From contig CAKJVC010000116.1 of assembly GCA_918026815.1 (NCBI GenBank), positions 1-64,000 of the forward strand: a stretch of DNA of 64,000 bases. The letters are read 5' to 3'. Of this stretch, positions 1 through 10,485 are shown in pieces. Positions within the stretch are counted from its first letter, which is position 1. The number at the start of each line of letters is the position of its first letter. Under the pieces are notes generated by a model. It was not told where the DNA came from and ran no database searches. It worked only from the letters and a program-made list of their open reading frames with translations. A program made the position numbers and the translations under genes. The stretch comes from Chalara sp. BL73. Taxonomy: Eukaryota; Ascomycota; Leotiomycetes; Helotiales.

Positions 1-81
1 TTGGGATCCACGGAAACGGATAGATTTGATCTTCTGGAGTTCGTGACCGCGATGTTTGGAAACTGGGGATGCCGCTGTTGA
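1..81 (+). CDS. possible 3' end of a gene cut by the window edge
   Basis: Frame 1 is open from the first base to a TGA at 79-81 and encodes 27 residues rich in acidic and hydrophobic positions, ending in a Cys-x-Cys. It could be the last exon of a plus-strand gene lying mostly to the left. Nothing in so short a piece identifies a family, and chance openness over 27 codons is common. Confidence 0.2.
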   Translation: MGSTETDRFDLLEFVTAMFGNWGCRC

Positions 82-512
82 GTTACCTCGGCGCACGAAC
101 AGGTCTCGTGGTATTTTTATACCGGGATATCAAAGCAGAGATTTTCATTAATGGGAACATGGCAAAGACGGAGGGGACGAGCGCGTTTCTTGCTTGCTGG
201 TTTATTGGCGTTCATCCGCTTCCCCGGCTTCTTGTTTAGGGAGTCATCTCTTTTATCTTAGTATCTTAAGCACGTTGCCACGCAGAGGTTCGTTGCAGAT
301 CAAGCGTTGCTTCACATGTGTTCTCATCCTCTCTTCCTCGCTTTCCCTACTACCGGTCATCGTTTTACTATATCCTGCCCATCTAGACCTGTCAACTACG
401 CATGGCTCGATCGGAGCGCCCACCACGTTCACCTCCGCTAGACCCAAGTGGCTCCATCGCGCCATTGTTGATGTTCAGTTGTTCTGCTGCGATGACTGTT
501 TAAAAGACGGTG
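82..512. other. left flank of the tandem duplication, no gene seen
   Basis: This is unique sequence before the 10 kb repeat. Short open frames occur on both strands, but none has a recognisable domain or splice pattern. The duplicated unit begins at the TAAATACATATTG at 513. Confidence 0.5.
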
Positions 513-822
513 TAAATACATATTGATTTTATAGAAAGAGTCCTCCTCAATCACATTCAACAAGGCAGATAGTTTCCGCCATCCCACGGTACATTTTACA
601 GGATTTATGAAATCACTCGGTCGATCAATTGGCCGAACAGTCAATGCCAGCTTATCCCAGATCAAATACACCTCCTGATCAGCCTAATTCTCGCTCTCAG
701 CGCAGAACTCCATCTCGAAATTGAACGCCAACCATTGTATTTGCTCTCAGGTAAACATGGCTCTTGCAGCCCAAAGCTTCCCTACGACGCCTTGTCCAAT
801 GATGCTTCCTAGATATCACGCT

Positions 823-1560
823 TTATTCTTTGTGCAATTCATCGAGTACCACATTGGAGAGAGTGTCATCGTGATGAAGGTCCAGGCTCTCAATAGCTTC
901 CTTCAACAGAAAGTATCGGTGGTAAATGTTTAGGGTACATTGAAGAGCTTGTGACAGATTCTCTTGATCTGAATTATATTAAAAAACGCAAATTCGTGGA
1001 TTCTACGGTCAGTGAGTCGCCCTCAGCAGCCTTTTTAGAGAACCGCTCAAGGGCAGCTCTGAGTGAGTCATATAGACACTAGGAAATCGACAATAGCATA
1101 GATGCATCTTACCTCAAGTCGATGTCTCGACTGAACAAAGGAGAGAATAACATCGACTCTAGATTAGGTACAGAAATCTTTCAATATAGTCTCCGGGGTT
1201 GTTAGGAGCCAGACCAGGTTGACTGTAGCGAGATAGATGAGGCTTTTGGGTATCGAGGCGATTCTCGAAAGTTTGAGACGAGTTCTTGAATAATGCAACG
1301 AAATCAGTAGAGCACATTCAACAGACAGCTCCACTAGCCTTTAGGTGCCAAGAGTGCTCATGATCCTGTGCTCGTCGACGACACATATGATCTGCTCGTT
1401 AACACTGGCGTAAGTAAGGAAGGCGGATGACTCTAGCCAGGATGGTTGGCACGCTATTGTGAGCCAGTGAGATCCCCTTTGTGGGACCACATCCAACACG
1501 TTTAAGATTATTGCGGAAACGGGCACATGCAAGGCGAATCCAGCGCTGTACTGTACACAA
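823..1560 (-). CDS. candidate spliced gene of unknown function (copy 1)
   Basis: Several adjoining minus-strand stretches look coding. From upstream to downstream they are a hydrophobic segment at about 1341-1560, a segment at about 1105-1287 containing RYSQPGLAPNNPGDYIER, a piece after a plausible intron (GTAAGATGC…CACTCAG) and a terminal helical segment ending at TAA 823-825. Possible introns have good consensus ends, but the joins are not certain. No family is recognised. The copy 1 and copy 2 versions carry different one-base indels, so neither is cleanly open throughout. It could be a decayed gene. Confidence 0.3.
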
Positions 1561-1797
1561 GATTTTAGTTAGTACTGGCGCGTCTTATTGTTTGTGTCTA
1601 CTGCACTAATCTTGGAATACAATCTTTCGATCAAGTTTCTGGATGGGTTACTCAAACCTCTGAACAGGCAATAACTTCTAAGGGAAGGGAAGGCAATCGA
1701 CTACAATGTAACAAGCTTTATATATAGCATGCTGACTTAATTTAAGCCTTCCCTCTCCTCCTCCTCCAAACCGCCTCCATACCTAATTGTTCTTGTA

Positions 1798-2060
1798 TCA
1801 CTTTCCCTCTTCACCGTTTACCGAAACAGTCGCATTCCTCGCACCGTCAGTATTCTTGATACTCATAGAAATATTAATATTTATCTCCATATTCCCATTT
1901 GCGTTGCCAGAGAGCCCACCCTTGATGCCAGACGCTATCATATCCGACATATTAAGTGGGAGGTTAATGTTGGTTATCCTGTCCCCGATCTCAATGCTAT
2001 TGCCGTCGCCTATAGTGTTGTTTCCATCCCCAATGTCGAAATCGTCGCCTGGTCGCCACC
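1798..2060 (-). pseudogene. Gly/Asn-rich protein, second exon only (copy 1)
   Basis: This is the same exon as 11769-12013 in copy 2. It encodes an acidic, Asn/Gly/Asp/Ile-rich stretch ending at a stop at 1798-1800. The first exon, which in copy 2 carries the Gly-rich N-terminal part, and the intron are replaced here by a scrambled shorter sequence (about 2061-2125), so copy 1 cannot make the same protein. One in-frame 6-bp difference near the C-terminus separates the copies. Confidence 0.5.
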
Positions 2061-2440
2061 ACCAATTTTGCTTCTAGACCCCTGGGCTTGTTATTCGTCA
2101 AATGACATGTCATAGTAAGTTTGAAGCAAGAAGGATGAATAGAGGAGGGATATTATCGGTGCTGACATAAAGGATATAAATGGATATAAAAATGGGAGGA
2201 GCGTCTCTGGAGGCTCTGGATATCAATGACCGAAACCAGAGACGAAGGATTATTGATCCTATATCTAGACTTCCACAAATTCCTGAAGCAGAAAAGAGAA
2301 GAAAAGGAAGAAGAGAAAAGTAAGCAAGAAACATTGTACAAGCTACTAAAGTCCCAAGACGAGTCATATCCTGCCCAAAACGAGAGGGCTCCAAGGACCC
2401 AACCAGCAGGGGTATTTCCTGGAAGCTACTAGCAATGAGA
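2061..2440. other. scrambled block where copy 1 diverges from copy 2
   Basis: Copy 1 and copy 2 are nearly identical on both sides, but here copy 1 is more than 300 bp shorter than the matching stretch 12014-12750. It aligns only in short islands, for example GCAAGAAGGATGAATAGA, GTCCCAAGACG and GACCCAACCAGCAG. The pattern of many small gaps with little clean substitution resembles a poor long-read consensus more than point-mutation decay. Confidence 0.6.
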
Positions 2441-3381
2441 TTTCTGAGATCTACCTCTGATCCTTAGGTGGTATCGCTTGTTGACTATGAGGGCGCCAAG
2501 AAAATTCAGTCATACAAAAGCAGATGGCTTATTATCTAACCTGGAAAATGAGCTTGAAACGCATCGAGCCTAATGAATGGAGGGAGCCCTGCGCGATAAA
2601 GGCGCTTATGTTCAAAATTAGGTTGCAAAGCAAAACTTTACTGTGTAAGAGAGATAACAAAACAATACATGTTGACAAACATAAAGTTGCGAACAACTTT
2701 AAGAAAATATAGGTTTAAATAAAAGTTAATGAAAAGAGGTTTTTGGGCTCTTGTTTTCACAAGAATTTTGTGCTTAATAGGTTTTGATATGCCGCGTTTC
2801 ATTTTCGTCCTATTCAGCTGGTTGGTTTTGAATTTTCAAACACCGCCCGTTTTGATACAAAAAGTGATCAGTGCTCGACAACGTAATATAATATAATTAG
2901 CTTAAATCTTTATATATTTTATGCTGAAGGCTGATACCCCTATCATCTCCGCTTATTCAAGTTTGGCTCGGGAGACCGATTCCAGATTCCGCCCCGCGGG
3001 TCGGACCGCGTCCCACAATTCTAAGATAGCCGCCTCATTCTTCCAACGTTAAACTTCTAAATGGACGTACAAGCTGAGTTTCAAGCGCATCATAAGCCTC
3101 TTTATCATTACCGAAGATGCTGGGTCTTTAAATAAGCAGTCACGCCATCAGGGTCTAGGGGTACAAACAAGCCACAGGCTTGGAAGCAATGACCAAGCAA
3201 CAACCCGATAAATTGTAAGTGGAGAGTGCTGGAATTGTAGCCTTACAACCTATTAGCGAAAATAATCCTTTTTCGAACGGAATTTATATTTATAACTAAA
3301 TTTAGCATGTTTTACCATATGTACAATGTCGTGGTTGTAAAGTCGTAAGGGGCAAAAATGTCAATAGAAAATCATAAGGCT

Positions 3382-3452
3382 GGCTAAAATTGGCATCGAA
3401 CGCTAAACCTTCAGAGTTTAAATTTTTTTTATCCAATCACTACAGCAAACCC
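3382..3452 (-). repeat. tRNA-related, SINE-like fragment (copy 1)
   Basis: Read on the minus strand, it begins GGTTTGCTGTAGTGATTGG, which resembles a tRNA D-arm with box A. It then has a 5-bp stem with a 7-base loop in the anticodon-arm position (TAAAC/GTTTA), followed by GTTCGATGC, which matches the Pol III box B consensus GWTCRANNC. The acceptor and T stems do not pair properly, so it is not a working tRNA gene. A decayed SINE head or tRNA pseudogene fits best. Confidence 0.4.
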
Positions 3453-3633
3453 TGCAGATGCTTAAAGGGGTTGTTTAATGCCAATGAAACACGGCTTCCC
3501 ATTGCTCGGTAAAATGAAACGCAATGATGCTTCACCCACATTGGCGAGGACAGGTACACGCTAGTCTAGCGAATCAAAACTAATCCAGGATTTAGGGTAG
3601 GCATGACAAGGTGACAATTTCCAAGGATGTAGT

Positions 3634-3746
3634 GGCAGCTGGAGAGGCGCTTGGCACTGCCTCTCTGTTGAACACCTTTCGTGTATCCTCTTCTCGTGAC
3701 GAAGGAAGACAGCTTGAGCTGATATGTTCGAATCCCGCTGCTGCCA
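3634..3746 (+). other. hairpin-rich tRNA-like segment (copy 1)
   Basis: A closing stem GGCAGC/GCTGCC (3634-3639 with 3740-3745) encloses three hairpins. These are GGAGAGGC with GCCTCTCT, CCTTTCGT with ACGAAGG (one bulge), and CAGCT with AGCTG. A T-loop-like GTTCGAATC precedes the 3' strand of the closing stem. The layout recalls a class II tRNA (Ser/Leu type), but no proper T stem or anticodon arm forms. It may be a tRNA pseudogene or a structured element; expression is unknown. Confidence 0.3.
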
Positions 3747-4520
3747 ACCCACCACGCCCCCGATAACAGCGTGAAGAGTAGGACTACGGATTTGTGAGCC
3801 GCGATGACAACCTCGAAAGCGAATGCGACTCGATCTTAGATCGGCCTCGCTAATGCAGTTTCATGTCCAGATACTGAACCTTGTCTCTTCTCAGCTATGC
3901 GGATGACCTTCCTGACTAGTGCGCTTATTACGAATAAGCATGCAGCACTGGAATAGGGGTCCCCAAGCCGCAGAACATCCTGTCTCAGGAAACATCGGCC
4001 GCCTTCGCCCAGAATTTCGCGCATATCTAAGCCACCGGCTTCTAGAATATTGTATCCCCCAAGATAATCAAGCTGCGCCTTGTCCATGCTTATCGCCAAT
4101 TATCAAGCTTCAAGCTGGTAGCGGTTTTAGCTGAGACAGGGTAGACTGCTGCGCACTGTGCTCTCCCAGATGTGGACAGGCCATTATCGTTGCCGTTGCC
4201 ATTATGTACAGACGGCATACCAGGGGAAGGTGGCGGTTTATCATGCTACAGAGGGAGTTTACCAGGATGCATGTGATCGATGGAGGCGGACCATATTTGT
4301 AATGAGAGGATGCAGCATGCTCTGGATTTGTAGTTGTTCTTTAGTATATGTCTAGTTGCTGCTTGAGCTGTGTTTCCGCTCTTTCTGTTTAATGAGATCT
4401 ACAGAGTGCTTGCTTTAGGTATTCTTGTTCCTGTGCTTCTATACTTCATTGGAGATTGATTTGGCAACCAAGGTTTTATGCTCTAGTGAAATTCTCTTGA
4501 TCAACAAGGAGGCATGCTCT

Positions 4521-4558
4521 GAGGAGATCTTTGAGGAGATCTCTAAGGGGATCTCTAG
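4521..4558. repeat. short imperfect 12-bp tandem repeat
   Basis: Three tandem imperfect copies of a 12-bp unit, GAGGAGATCTTT, GAGGAGATCTCT and AAGGGGATCTCT, lie in non-coding sequence. The same array is in copy 2 near 14834-14871. Confidence 0.6.
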
Positions 4559-5180
4559 GATAAGTAATATATACCTTAATTTGAAATTCATGCATCGGTA
4601 CAAGCCGCATGGTGATACCAGCGTCTTAAGTTGTGGTATTTACAGCCGACCCAAGAGGGCTGCTAAACTGGAATGAGGCTACTGTCATGTAGCTGACCTA
4701 CTGGCCTTACATATCAGGAAGCCGTGTAAAAGACCATCGGCTACATATCAATGACTACTTGGGGCTTTTAAAATTAACACTTTACGGTTAAATAACATGC
4801 ACTTATTTTGATATTTTATGGTTTTCCCGTTATCTTATGGTGGGATTTCGTGATTGGCCGGCGAAGCGAGCGGGAAAAGGGGAAAAGGGAGGGGTGGTTA
4901 GAAAATTGAGATATATGGAGGGCAGTATTTGTAAAGTCAGAGATTTTCAAATTTGTGTCCAAGTCTATCATGGCATAATATTGCAGCGCTTGTAATATGT
5001 CTTCTTTATTACTCTATGTCATGAATCACTCTCAATGTGCAGCGAGTACACTGACATTGGTGATGCTACACTCAAATAGGACAAGTCAAAACAGCACATC
5101 TAACCTTCTATGAAAATTTGCCTCTCTATTTCATGTTATCTAAAATATTCATCAACTAACTGAATCATTACCTGTCTTCT

Positions 5181-7108
5181 TCAAGTAGATCTCCCACCAT
5201 CATCCACACCGGCAACATGTTTCCTATCCGCAGCCAAATCGATGGTACTCCCTCTTTCCTTGAAATCAGCACTCTCATCCTCGGCTTCATGCTTCTTATC
5301 CTTGTTGACAAAGTATCTAATAACCCATATCATGGTGAATTGGCCCACGCTAAGGACTGACATGACCGTGAAGCCGAGGGTGAATCTTGGTGCATATTTG
5401 CCCACGTTGAGTACCACCACTATCTTGATTAGTATCTATCATTCGGCTACAGGATCCTAAGGAGGGAAGACGGGGAGGGATATACCTGGTACCCAAGCAA
5501 TAAATACCTGTCCAAAAGTCTGGGCTACGCCAATAACAATAGCTCGCTCTTCTGCATCATCGTGGCAAAACTCGTTGACCCATGCATACATCTAAGGGGG
5601 TTTTTAGCATGTTTTACCGAATAAGCTACAAGATACGTACTACTGGCCACAGTCCCCAAGACGCCGCGTTGATGAGGTATCCGAAAAGGTGGCTCCGTAG
5701 CCTGGGTGGGAAACTACTACTATCATGCCGACAAAATTGATGGTCTGTGAATATGTTTAGAGTTTAATTGGTCCAGGACGCCTTACTGCAGGAACAATCA
5801 TTACCTGCCATCGCTTTCCACCTAGCCCATCAGAGATCCATCCGTATGTGAGGGTGGTGACGAGACCTAAAGCTTGGGCAGCTGTGGGGAACAAATTTAT
5901 CTGATAGACAGAGAACCGATTGAGCGACTTTAACCAGACTGAGAAATAATTCAGTGGTTGCGTAACAACACAGTGGAAGCTATAACTAGTCAGCCTTTTG
6001 TCTGAAACACTACCCCGGCGACCATACATCAGCATCAAAGTCACAACATAAATGGGCCAGTGCGTGAGCACTTTTCCAATTTTCGCCCAAGAAAGCGGAA
6101 CAGGGGCCCGACGATCGATCTTTGCATACGAGCAATATACTTTGATCGATCCTCTACTTTCAGCCATCTGGCTCTCGTAGTATACGGGTTATCAGGGATG
6201 GCGTACAATCCCCATATGGGGCCGGGAAGCGAGATAACGCCGCAAAAGATGAAGAGCCAGCGCCAACCTGGCAGTCCGAGATGGCCATCCAGGCCCTTAT
6301 AAATTCCCGCCTGGAGGTAGCCGCTAAACATCCCGGCGGCATAGCTCGCGGAATAGAATATCGCGATTCTTTTTCCAAGTTCTGCAATGCTTGGTGAGCT
6401 TGGAGGGACATCCCCGATGGTGGAATAAATACCTCTTGGAGTATACCAGCTGCCCATCAAAGTGATCACGCCAACCGCGAATGGGCTTTCCAGCATGCCG
6501 ATGATGAAGCGGAGAGCGAATACGTGCTTCGTACTCTGGACAGCGGCAAAGCAGAAGGTGATTACAGTCCATAAGAACTCGGCAAGGGGCAAATACCAAG
6601 ATGGCCGGACTTTGATGATCAGCAAATTAAAGTTTCCCAGGAAAATCAAAACCTACGCCTGGTCAGAAGCAGCTGAGATGGGATTTGCCCAACCAGATAT
6701 CCGGAAGTAAAGAATGTAGCTAGGAGGTTGTATTGGTTGCCGTGAAACTTTAGATCTTCTTTCATCCCAGAGACATAGGCGTTGGCTGAGCACCCTCCGT
6801 CAGCATACATCCTAATTTTAGGCTGAAAAATACCTACTGATATTCCCAGAGTCTAACAATCTAATAAAGTAGCCATAGGTCGCCCAGGATCTGTAATACT
6901 TCTATAAGTTATTGCCATGAAGAGATTTTTGAGTGAGGCATGCTTACAGGAGAAAAAGATCAAGTCGTTGGACTAGCTTCCTCTCTTCTTCTGTACGTTC
7001 ACCATCCCAGATAACTTCTTGTATCTTTACCCATTTACTTTTGCTTTTGATAGAGCCACCTTGTTGATAATTATCGCTGATGGCAACCTCTGGGTTGTCG
7101 ACACCCAT
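5181..7108 (-). pseudogene. MFS permease, pantothenate-transporter type (copy 1, frameshifted)
   Basis: This is the copy 1 counterpart of the gene at 15498-17430, with the same exons and introns. Two one-base losses break the frame: TTT at 6121-6123 where copy 2 has TTTT, and AAAA at 5684-5687 where copy 2 has AAAAA. The first falls in the central cytoplasmic loop after the sixth membrane helix and would truncate the protein near half length. Both losses are in homopolymers, so sequencing error is as likely as true inactivation. Confidence 0.75.
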
Positions 7109-7273
7109 GTTGGATTGGGCAAGACGTTGGGCGGGAAATACTCGAATGAGAAGCTGCCGCTTGTGCGGGAGCACCACAATTATATGGCAAGCATACATTT
7201 TTGAATTTTTCGAATAATGGCGTTGGTCAACCCAGGTATCACGACATGACCATGGCCCACTTTTGCGAATGGC

Positions 7274-7516
7274 TCAAAGTGGATTAAACAGTGGATAGTA
7301 GTTCCCACTGAAATTAACATTACCCAAGTCTAAGCCATTTGTCTGTCTTAGAGCGGCCCACAAGTGTAGAGTTGCTTCATCAAATCCAGTACCATGGTAC
7401 CAGTCCCCAGCGACGGGGCTTGCAAACCCTGTTGCCATGTACACTTGAGGGGCTGTTCCAAAGGTCTGTGTGGCGCCATTAAGTGCTCGGTTTGGGCTAT
7501 AAGCATGGCATCGCAT
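7274..7516 (-). CDS. candidate terminal exon, unknown protein (copy 1)
   Basis: This minus-strand open frame has protein-like composition, with an aromatic/Gly-rich segment including SPVAGDWYHGTGFDEATL, and ends at a stop at 7274. It may be the last exon of a gene whose upstream exons were not found. No family is recognised. The identical frame is at 17596-17838 in copy 2. Confidence 0.25.
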   Translation of the reverse strand: MRCHAYSPNRALNGATQTFGTAPQVYMATGFASPVAGDWYHGTGFDEATLHLWAALRQTNGLDLGNVNFSGNYYPLFNPL

Positions 7517-7667
7517 TGGGTTTGGTTTAGGGAAAATTGGTAGTTGATTGTGATGACATATTGATAAAGCAGATGTGAGGGTTTAGGAGGATAGCTAACA
7601 TCCATCCCTGGGTCGAGAGAAACCCACCGTAACGAGACAAATCCATTGTTCGGGGATCCCGAGTCTC

Positions 7668-7690
7668 TACTCGCGAGTATACGAAGTTAT
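7668..7690. other. 12-bp palindrome overlapping a 13-bp loxP-arm match (copy 1)
   Basis: TACTCGCGAGTA (7668-7679) is a perfect palindrome. TATACGAAGTTAT (7678-7690) is identical to one 13-bp arm of the phage P1 loxP site. The spacer and second arm are absent, so this is not a functional loxP. A chance match or a binding site is more likely than vector sequence. It is repeated in copy 2 at 18000-18012. Confidence 0.5.
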
Positions 7691-8508
7691 GGTCATTTTT
7701 TTATTGTTCTTCAGCCATGTCTCTATAAGAATTTGGCCTCTAACAAGAAAAACACCACGGTCTTGTTATAATGTCGATCGTCCCGTCCATGGCGTCGGGA
7801 GCCGCTTCAGCTGTTCCCCTGCCTTATCACGACTATCGGCCCGTCTCTAGAATTCGGGGCCATAGTACGACATTCCTGTCAAGAAAGAATATAGCTTCAA
7901 GCTTTAAAGACTCAAAGCATATAGAAAGCTGCATGCCGGAAGAAAGCACACGAAACGCCAAGCGTCTTAGCGAGGATTTGCGGAGCAGCGTGCTTATAAT
8001 GGTATATCTGCAGCCACGCTAAATACAACACTGTAAACAATACCCAATTCATTCAAAGTATGATATTGTTCTAGAAAATTTCTATAAGTAGCTACGTGTC
8101 TGCTTTCGCGTTTATTAATGCTCCTTACTATATCTCCATTCATCGCCGTAAATTATAAGCGACCGCGCCAGTTGAGCCTTTGCAAAGGGCTTTCTACCAG
8201 GGAGCTTCAAACATACAATGCCATATCAAGCGCAGAAAGATCCCTTTATCTACTCTCCATCATCATACATATAAGCGAAAAAGCAGAAACCCCAGGGACA
8301 ACAATATCTCGCTCCGTCGGAAGAGAAAGCCATTACTGGTATCCCAAAAGTATAAAGGTACATAACTTAGCTCACAAGTGGCCAGAGCACCTTATCGTAC
8401 AATGTGTTCAGGACTACCTTAACCGGATTCTCGTTTGTTTTTAACCCATCGGGGGCTGGGCACGAGGTATCTCTGCTTTTCTATTTAAGCCAGGTTATAT
8501 TGTTTCAA
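7691..8508. other. intergenic, no gene seen (copy 1)
   Basis: Open frames here are short, and the plus-strand frame at 7771-8022 is not shared with copy 2 because of a one-base difference in a C run. No domain was recognised. The matching stretch in copy 2 is 18013-18832. Confidence 0.5.
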
Positions 8509-10485
8509 TCAAGTAGCCCCAACAGTAGCGCCTGCCAATGAGAAAGCAATCCAGACAGCCGTGAGAACCCCAAGCTTAGGGGACAGAATCTAAGTCTGGT
8601 TAGCTAGTATCAACCAAGCATTTGTATGAGTACGTACTCTTCCGAACTAAGACCAATAAATCCACCCCAAAAGAGCCACTGTGCAATCCAAAGAAGGAGC
8701 ATGCATATGACCGTGGCCGCACACAGTCCCACAGATGCTTTCTGGGAAACCCAGTTATTTTGGCCTTTAGCAGAGAAAGTTCCATACATCGTGTAATCTC
8801 CTCCCTCGCTACTCGTCAATGGCGTTTCTTCTGAGCCCCTACTCTTGTCCATCCAATAATGTGCTAACTCCTCCCTTAACCTTGTGCAACGTTCATCCAA
8901 CTGGACCACCAGCTCCTCCGCAATATTCAATGTTGTCCGCTTGCCTCTCTGCCACTTTGGTAAATCGAGGCTACCAGATCCAGTCAACCTATTCATCCTA
9001 CGTGTAGCCCGTATTAACTGAACGAGCGCCAGGCCAATAATAATAAGCCATATGAGTGCTCAGCATACATGAATTTTGCCGGTCTACTTCTACCCACTCT
9101 TTCCATACCCCCAAGGTAGAAGTTGTGTTCTCGACCATAATTGACGGTCATAACCATGTAATATGATGATAAAAACTGGAGGATCATTTCTGCAAATAAA
9201 GAAGACGCGGCCGCGGAGAAATCCACCGCTTCGAAGGGCTGTACACCAATCAGCAAAATCGTTAGCCAAGCAAGCCGAGGCATTGAGCACCAGAGGAGCA
9301 TCAATTGAATAACGGGAATGTCCTCATAACCAGGGTTTTCTGGACAAGAAACACATTGAATCAGTTTGCAAGGAGTTGAAGAGCGGCGATGAAAGTCCCT
9401 TGAAAACCCAACACCACGAGTGCGGGTGCCATAGAAAGCCGCGTGCGATTCGATGTATGCCTGTCCTCTGGCTGAGAAATGCGGCAAGGAAAGCAGCTAT
9501 ATTGACTAGTGCAAAGCTTCCGAGCTTCCACTCATTCGAGACACATGTTTCCGTTGCACTGGTGGATCCCAGATGGGTGATATAGGCAATATTTGAATCG
9601 TTGGATGGCTTAATAGTCCACCGCCATGGAATCATGTCGAGAGGGGTAGGGGCGGCTAATTGACGCCAATCATCTGGCAGACCGTGCCAGTCCTGCACGT
9701 TGCCACAAAGATCGTGGAGCCACTTTATATAGTCTATTCGGGTCTCGAATATCTGGCACGAACCTCCGCAGGAATCGTAGCTGATGTCGCGGCAGAAGCA
9801 AGCTCTGTCAACTGCGCGCTTGACTTTGCAGTAGCCACTTGAGTCGAGCTCACAAGCATCGGTTGCACACTGATCAGTAAGCTCGATCACCTGCTTCGGC
9901 ATATCCGCGACACACATGGGCCAGTGCCAATCTTCGATGGGGATGCACGCGAATTCTGTGGTTTTGAGTGTGTCCGTCCAGTTATCGGGTAAGGACGTTG
10001 ACCCGCAGGTGGCATTAATCCATAGCCGCTCCTTCGTCAAGTCTATCTGCCCTGGCCCTGAACAGGGTTCCTTTTTCGGATCTATAGTGAAGGCGTTGCA
10101 GAAGCATTCTTTATCAAAATAGTCGCCATAGCTGATGCTACGCTGGACGAGATCGTAGCCAACAGTTTCAAAATCTAGAGCGATTATGGACCGTAGGGAT
10201 TCACTATATTCCCAAGGACGAGCGGCATTTCCGGTATGTCGGGTAGCGCTTGTGAAACTACAGGAGGCCATTACATGTTGAAATGGTTCCATTGATTGAG
10301 CGGAAACCGAGTCGGTTAGGCATGTTGGTGCATTGTAAATCACATTAACGGCGGCGTAGCCTTTAGCTAGGGAGGCCGGGGAGAGATTTTGCAGCCCGTT
10401 CGCGTCGCCGACATCAACAAGCCACGTTCGACCGGTGATGTTACGAATCCATAGATACAACTGCGCTTTGGCGAGTACTGATCTA
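8509..10485 (-). pseudogene. cysteine-rich multi-pass membrane protein (copy 1, 5' truncated)
   Basis: This is the copy 1 version of the gene at 18833-21211. The duplication junction at 10485/10486 removes the signal peptide and the first ~75 residues, so copy 1 has lost its promoter and start. It shares the in-frame TGA (9361-9363) with copy 2. It also has further one-base losses relative to copy 2: CCC at 9397-9399, GGG near 9342-9344, a missing C near 9060, and GGGG near 8578. The frame runs across the junction into unrelated sequence to about 10523, making a chimeric open frame. Confidence 0.8.

Larger units (their letters stand above)
2441..5180. other. long non-coding stretch of the unit (copy 1)
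   Basis: This 2.7 kb has no convincing gene. It holds a tRNA-related SINE-like piece (3382-3452), a hairpin-rich tRNA-like piece (3634-3746) and a short imperfect 12-bp direct repeat (4521-4558). A minus-strand open frame of 87 codons at 3836-4099 is preserved in both copies, but preservation between such young copies is not evidence of function. The matching stretch in copy 2 is 12751-15497. Confidence 0.5.
513..10485. repeat. tandem direct duplication, copy 1 (9,973 bp)
   Basis: The sequence from 513 reappears from 10486, and the end of the unit (…GAGTACTGATCTA) occurs at 10485 and again at 20813. At 10485/10486 the unit end is joined directly to the unit start with no added bases and no evident microhomology. 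No terminal inverted repeats, target-site duplication or transposase was seen, so this looks like a segmental tandem duplication (or an assembly duplication) rather than a mobile element. Copy 1 is 355 bp shorter than copy 2. Most differences are one-base losses in homopolymer runs, plus a scrambled and shortened block at about 2055-2430. Confidence 0.95.

Noticed and set aside
3724..3750. GTTCGAATCCCGCTGCTGCCA as the 3' end of a functional tRNA
   Set aside because: The five bases before the loop do not pair with the five after it, so there is no T stem. No valid D or anticodon arm follows from the 5' side either, so it is listed only as a tRNA-like segment.
7678..7690. A functional loxP site or cloning-vector contamination
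   Set aside because: Only one 13-bp arm is present, with no 8-bp spacer plus inverted second arm, and it is embedded in ordinary duplicated genomic sequence.
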